DNA of 5,777 nt from Candidatus Gottesmanbacteria bacterium (GTDB lineage: Bacteria > Patescibacteriota > Microgenomatia > JACPZF01). Position numbers and translations under genes: made by a program. The first letter of the stretch is position 1, and each line of letters begins with the position of its first letter. The notes beneath the pieces were generated by a model. It was not told the origin of the DNA, did no database searches, and saw only the letters and a list, made by a program, of their open reading frames with translations. Below, piece by piece: positions 5,521 through 5,777 of this stretch. The stretch is taken from the NCBI GenBank assembly GCA_016195615.1, contig JACPZF010000030.1, positions 1-5,777 on the forward strand, given 5' to 3'.

Positions 5521-5560
5521 CGTTTTTTGCTATCCCCGCAAAAAACGACGAGCCGGGGAT
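5521..5560. other. two mutually exclusive hairpins at the right edge of the inserted block
   Basis: CGTTTTTTGC (5521-5530) pairs perfectly with GCAAAAAACG (5538-5547) around the loop TATCCCC. Alternatively ATCCCCG (5532-5538), which includes most of that loop, pairs with CGGGGAT (5554-5560). The two folds exclude each other. Neither is followed by a T-run on either strand, so neither is a standard intrinsic terminator. The second arm extends into the right copy of the PBP-tail repeat and uses GGG exactly where the two copies differ most. Confidence 0.6.
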
Positions 5561-5586
5561 GATTAGTAAATGGAATTATTAGTGAG
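5544..5586 (+). repeat. right copy of the PBP 3'-end direct repeat
   Basis: This segment reads NDEPGMISKWNY plus TAG in the PBP-equivalent frame. The six differences from 4601-4643 fall in four codons (GCC/GGG, ATC/ATT, AAG/AAA, TAA/TAG), three of them synonymous, plus one base after the stop. Upstream in this frame the sequence is unrelated to the PBP and reaches a stop at 5517-5519, so it is a displaced gene tail and not an expressed gene. Confidence 0.85.
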
Positions 5587-5587
5587 T

Positions 5588-5777
5588 TCAAAGATTGAAT
5601 TTTTTACGCAATTCGAAATCTCCATTTGGAGCTAAAGATGTATCCCATATTGGATCGGGTAAAGCAAAAGTGATATCAAGAGCAGAAAAATCAACTTCTA
5701 CTGTCTTATCTTTGCGCAATTCTCTTATTTGGCCAGGCGAAAGGTATTTTTTTGATTCTACGTCCTCGCTAGATAAA
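5588..5777 (-). CDS. C-terminal part of an unidentified protein, cut by the right window edge
   Basis: On the minus strand the frame is open from the right edge (first full codon at 5776) to TGA at 5588-5590, giving 62 residues. The sequence includes YLSPGQIRELRKDKTVEVDF and LPDPIWDTSLAPNGDFELRK and ends FNL. It is soluble and mixed in charge, with no transmembrane or cysteine motifs, and I do not recognise the family. Composition and the absence of stops support real coding. It converges on the displaced PBP tail, with only five bases between the two stop codons, which suggests it was originally the immediate convergent neighbour of the PBP gene. Confidence 0.6.
   Translation of the reverse strand, partial: LSSEDVESKKYLSPGQIRELRKDKTVEVDFSALDITFALPDPIWDTSLAPNGDFELRKKFNL

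Larger units (their letters stand above)
4644..5543. mobile_element. candidate small inserted unit between the two PBP-tail repeats, carrying a Cas2-like gene
   Basis: The 900 bp between the 43-bp repeats hold a minus-strand coding relic, a perfect 22-bp palindrome, the winged-helix/Cas2-like gene, a degenerate palindrome with the same core, and most of a hairpin at the right edge. If the segment and one repeat copy are removed, the PBP stop lies only five bases from the stop of the convergent gene at 5588, the same tight convergent style seen at 1358-1361. That supports insertion into a previously compact junction. No transposase, integrase or terminal repeat family is recognised, so the mobility mechanism is unknown. 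A homologous recombination or duplication event is an alternative. Confidence 0.35.

Noticed and set aside
4791..5547. IS200/IS605-type element, because palindromes and hairpins flank a small gene
   Set aside because: The protein has no Y1 HUH motif or catalytic tyrosine context, and the ends do not show the typical asymmetric hairpins.
5521..5547. Intrinsic terminator after the Cas2-like gene
   Set aside because: The stem is a strong inverted repeat but is mostly A/T, and no T-run follows on either strand.

Overview
The window most likely comes from a Candidatus Patescibacteria (CPR) genome, perhaps Microgenomates-like. The reasons are a fairly AT-rich, gene-dense layout, a CvpA-type membrane domain fused to a CAP/SCP domain, a class A penicillin-binding protein with an extra cysteine-containing tail, a solo winged-helix/Cas2-like (PaaX-type) protein with no CRISPR locus, and promoters that imply leaderless mRNAs. 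The assignment is inference from gene content; no rRNA or other marker is present.

Layout. (a) 1-389: poorly understood coding-like fragments in different frames, ending in a short hypothetical ORF. (b) 410-1361: a class II Fic AMP-transferase with a C-terminal helix-turn-helix-like segment. It is preceded by a near-consensus promoter studded with three exact copies of TGGTGAATTT, so autoregulation is likely. (c) 1358-2344, minus strand: a CvpA-CAP fusion whose 3' end overlaps the Fic gene tail-to-tail by 4 bp. (d) 2345-2422: a compact divergent promoter region in which the two -35 boxes share the same bases. (e) 2423-4639: a bifunctional class A PBP. (f) 4640-5587: an anomalous block with a minus-strand coding relic, a perfect 22-bp palindrome, the winged-helix/Cas2-like gene, a degenerate second palindrome, a hairpin and a second copy of the last 43 bp of the PBP region. 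(g) 5588-5777, minus strand: the C-terminal end of an unidentified gene.

How it fits together. The CvpA-CAP protein and the PBP are both cell-envelope proteins and appear co-regulated from one divergent promoter. Fic looks like a self-contained regulatory or toxin-like unit, more AT-rich than its neighbours. The most interesting part is the block after the PBP. The PBP 3' end (codons for NDEPxMISKWNY plus stop) is repeated 943 bp downstream with 37/43 identity, and the codon differences are mostly synonymous. Between the copies sits about 900 bp centred on the Cas2-like gene with palindromes on both sides. This is what an insertion at the PBP 3' end would leave if the element carried its own version of the target gene's tail. 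I propose it as a candidate small mobile or recombining unit; no recognisable integrase or transposase is visible in it, so this remains a hypothesis.
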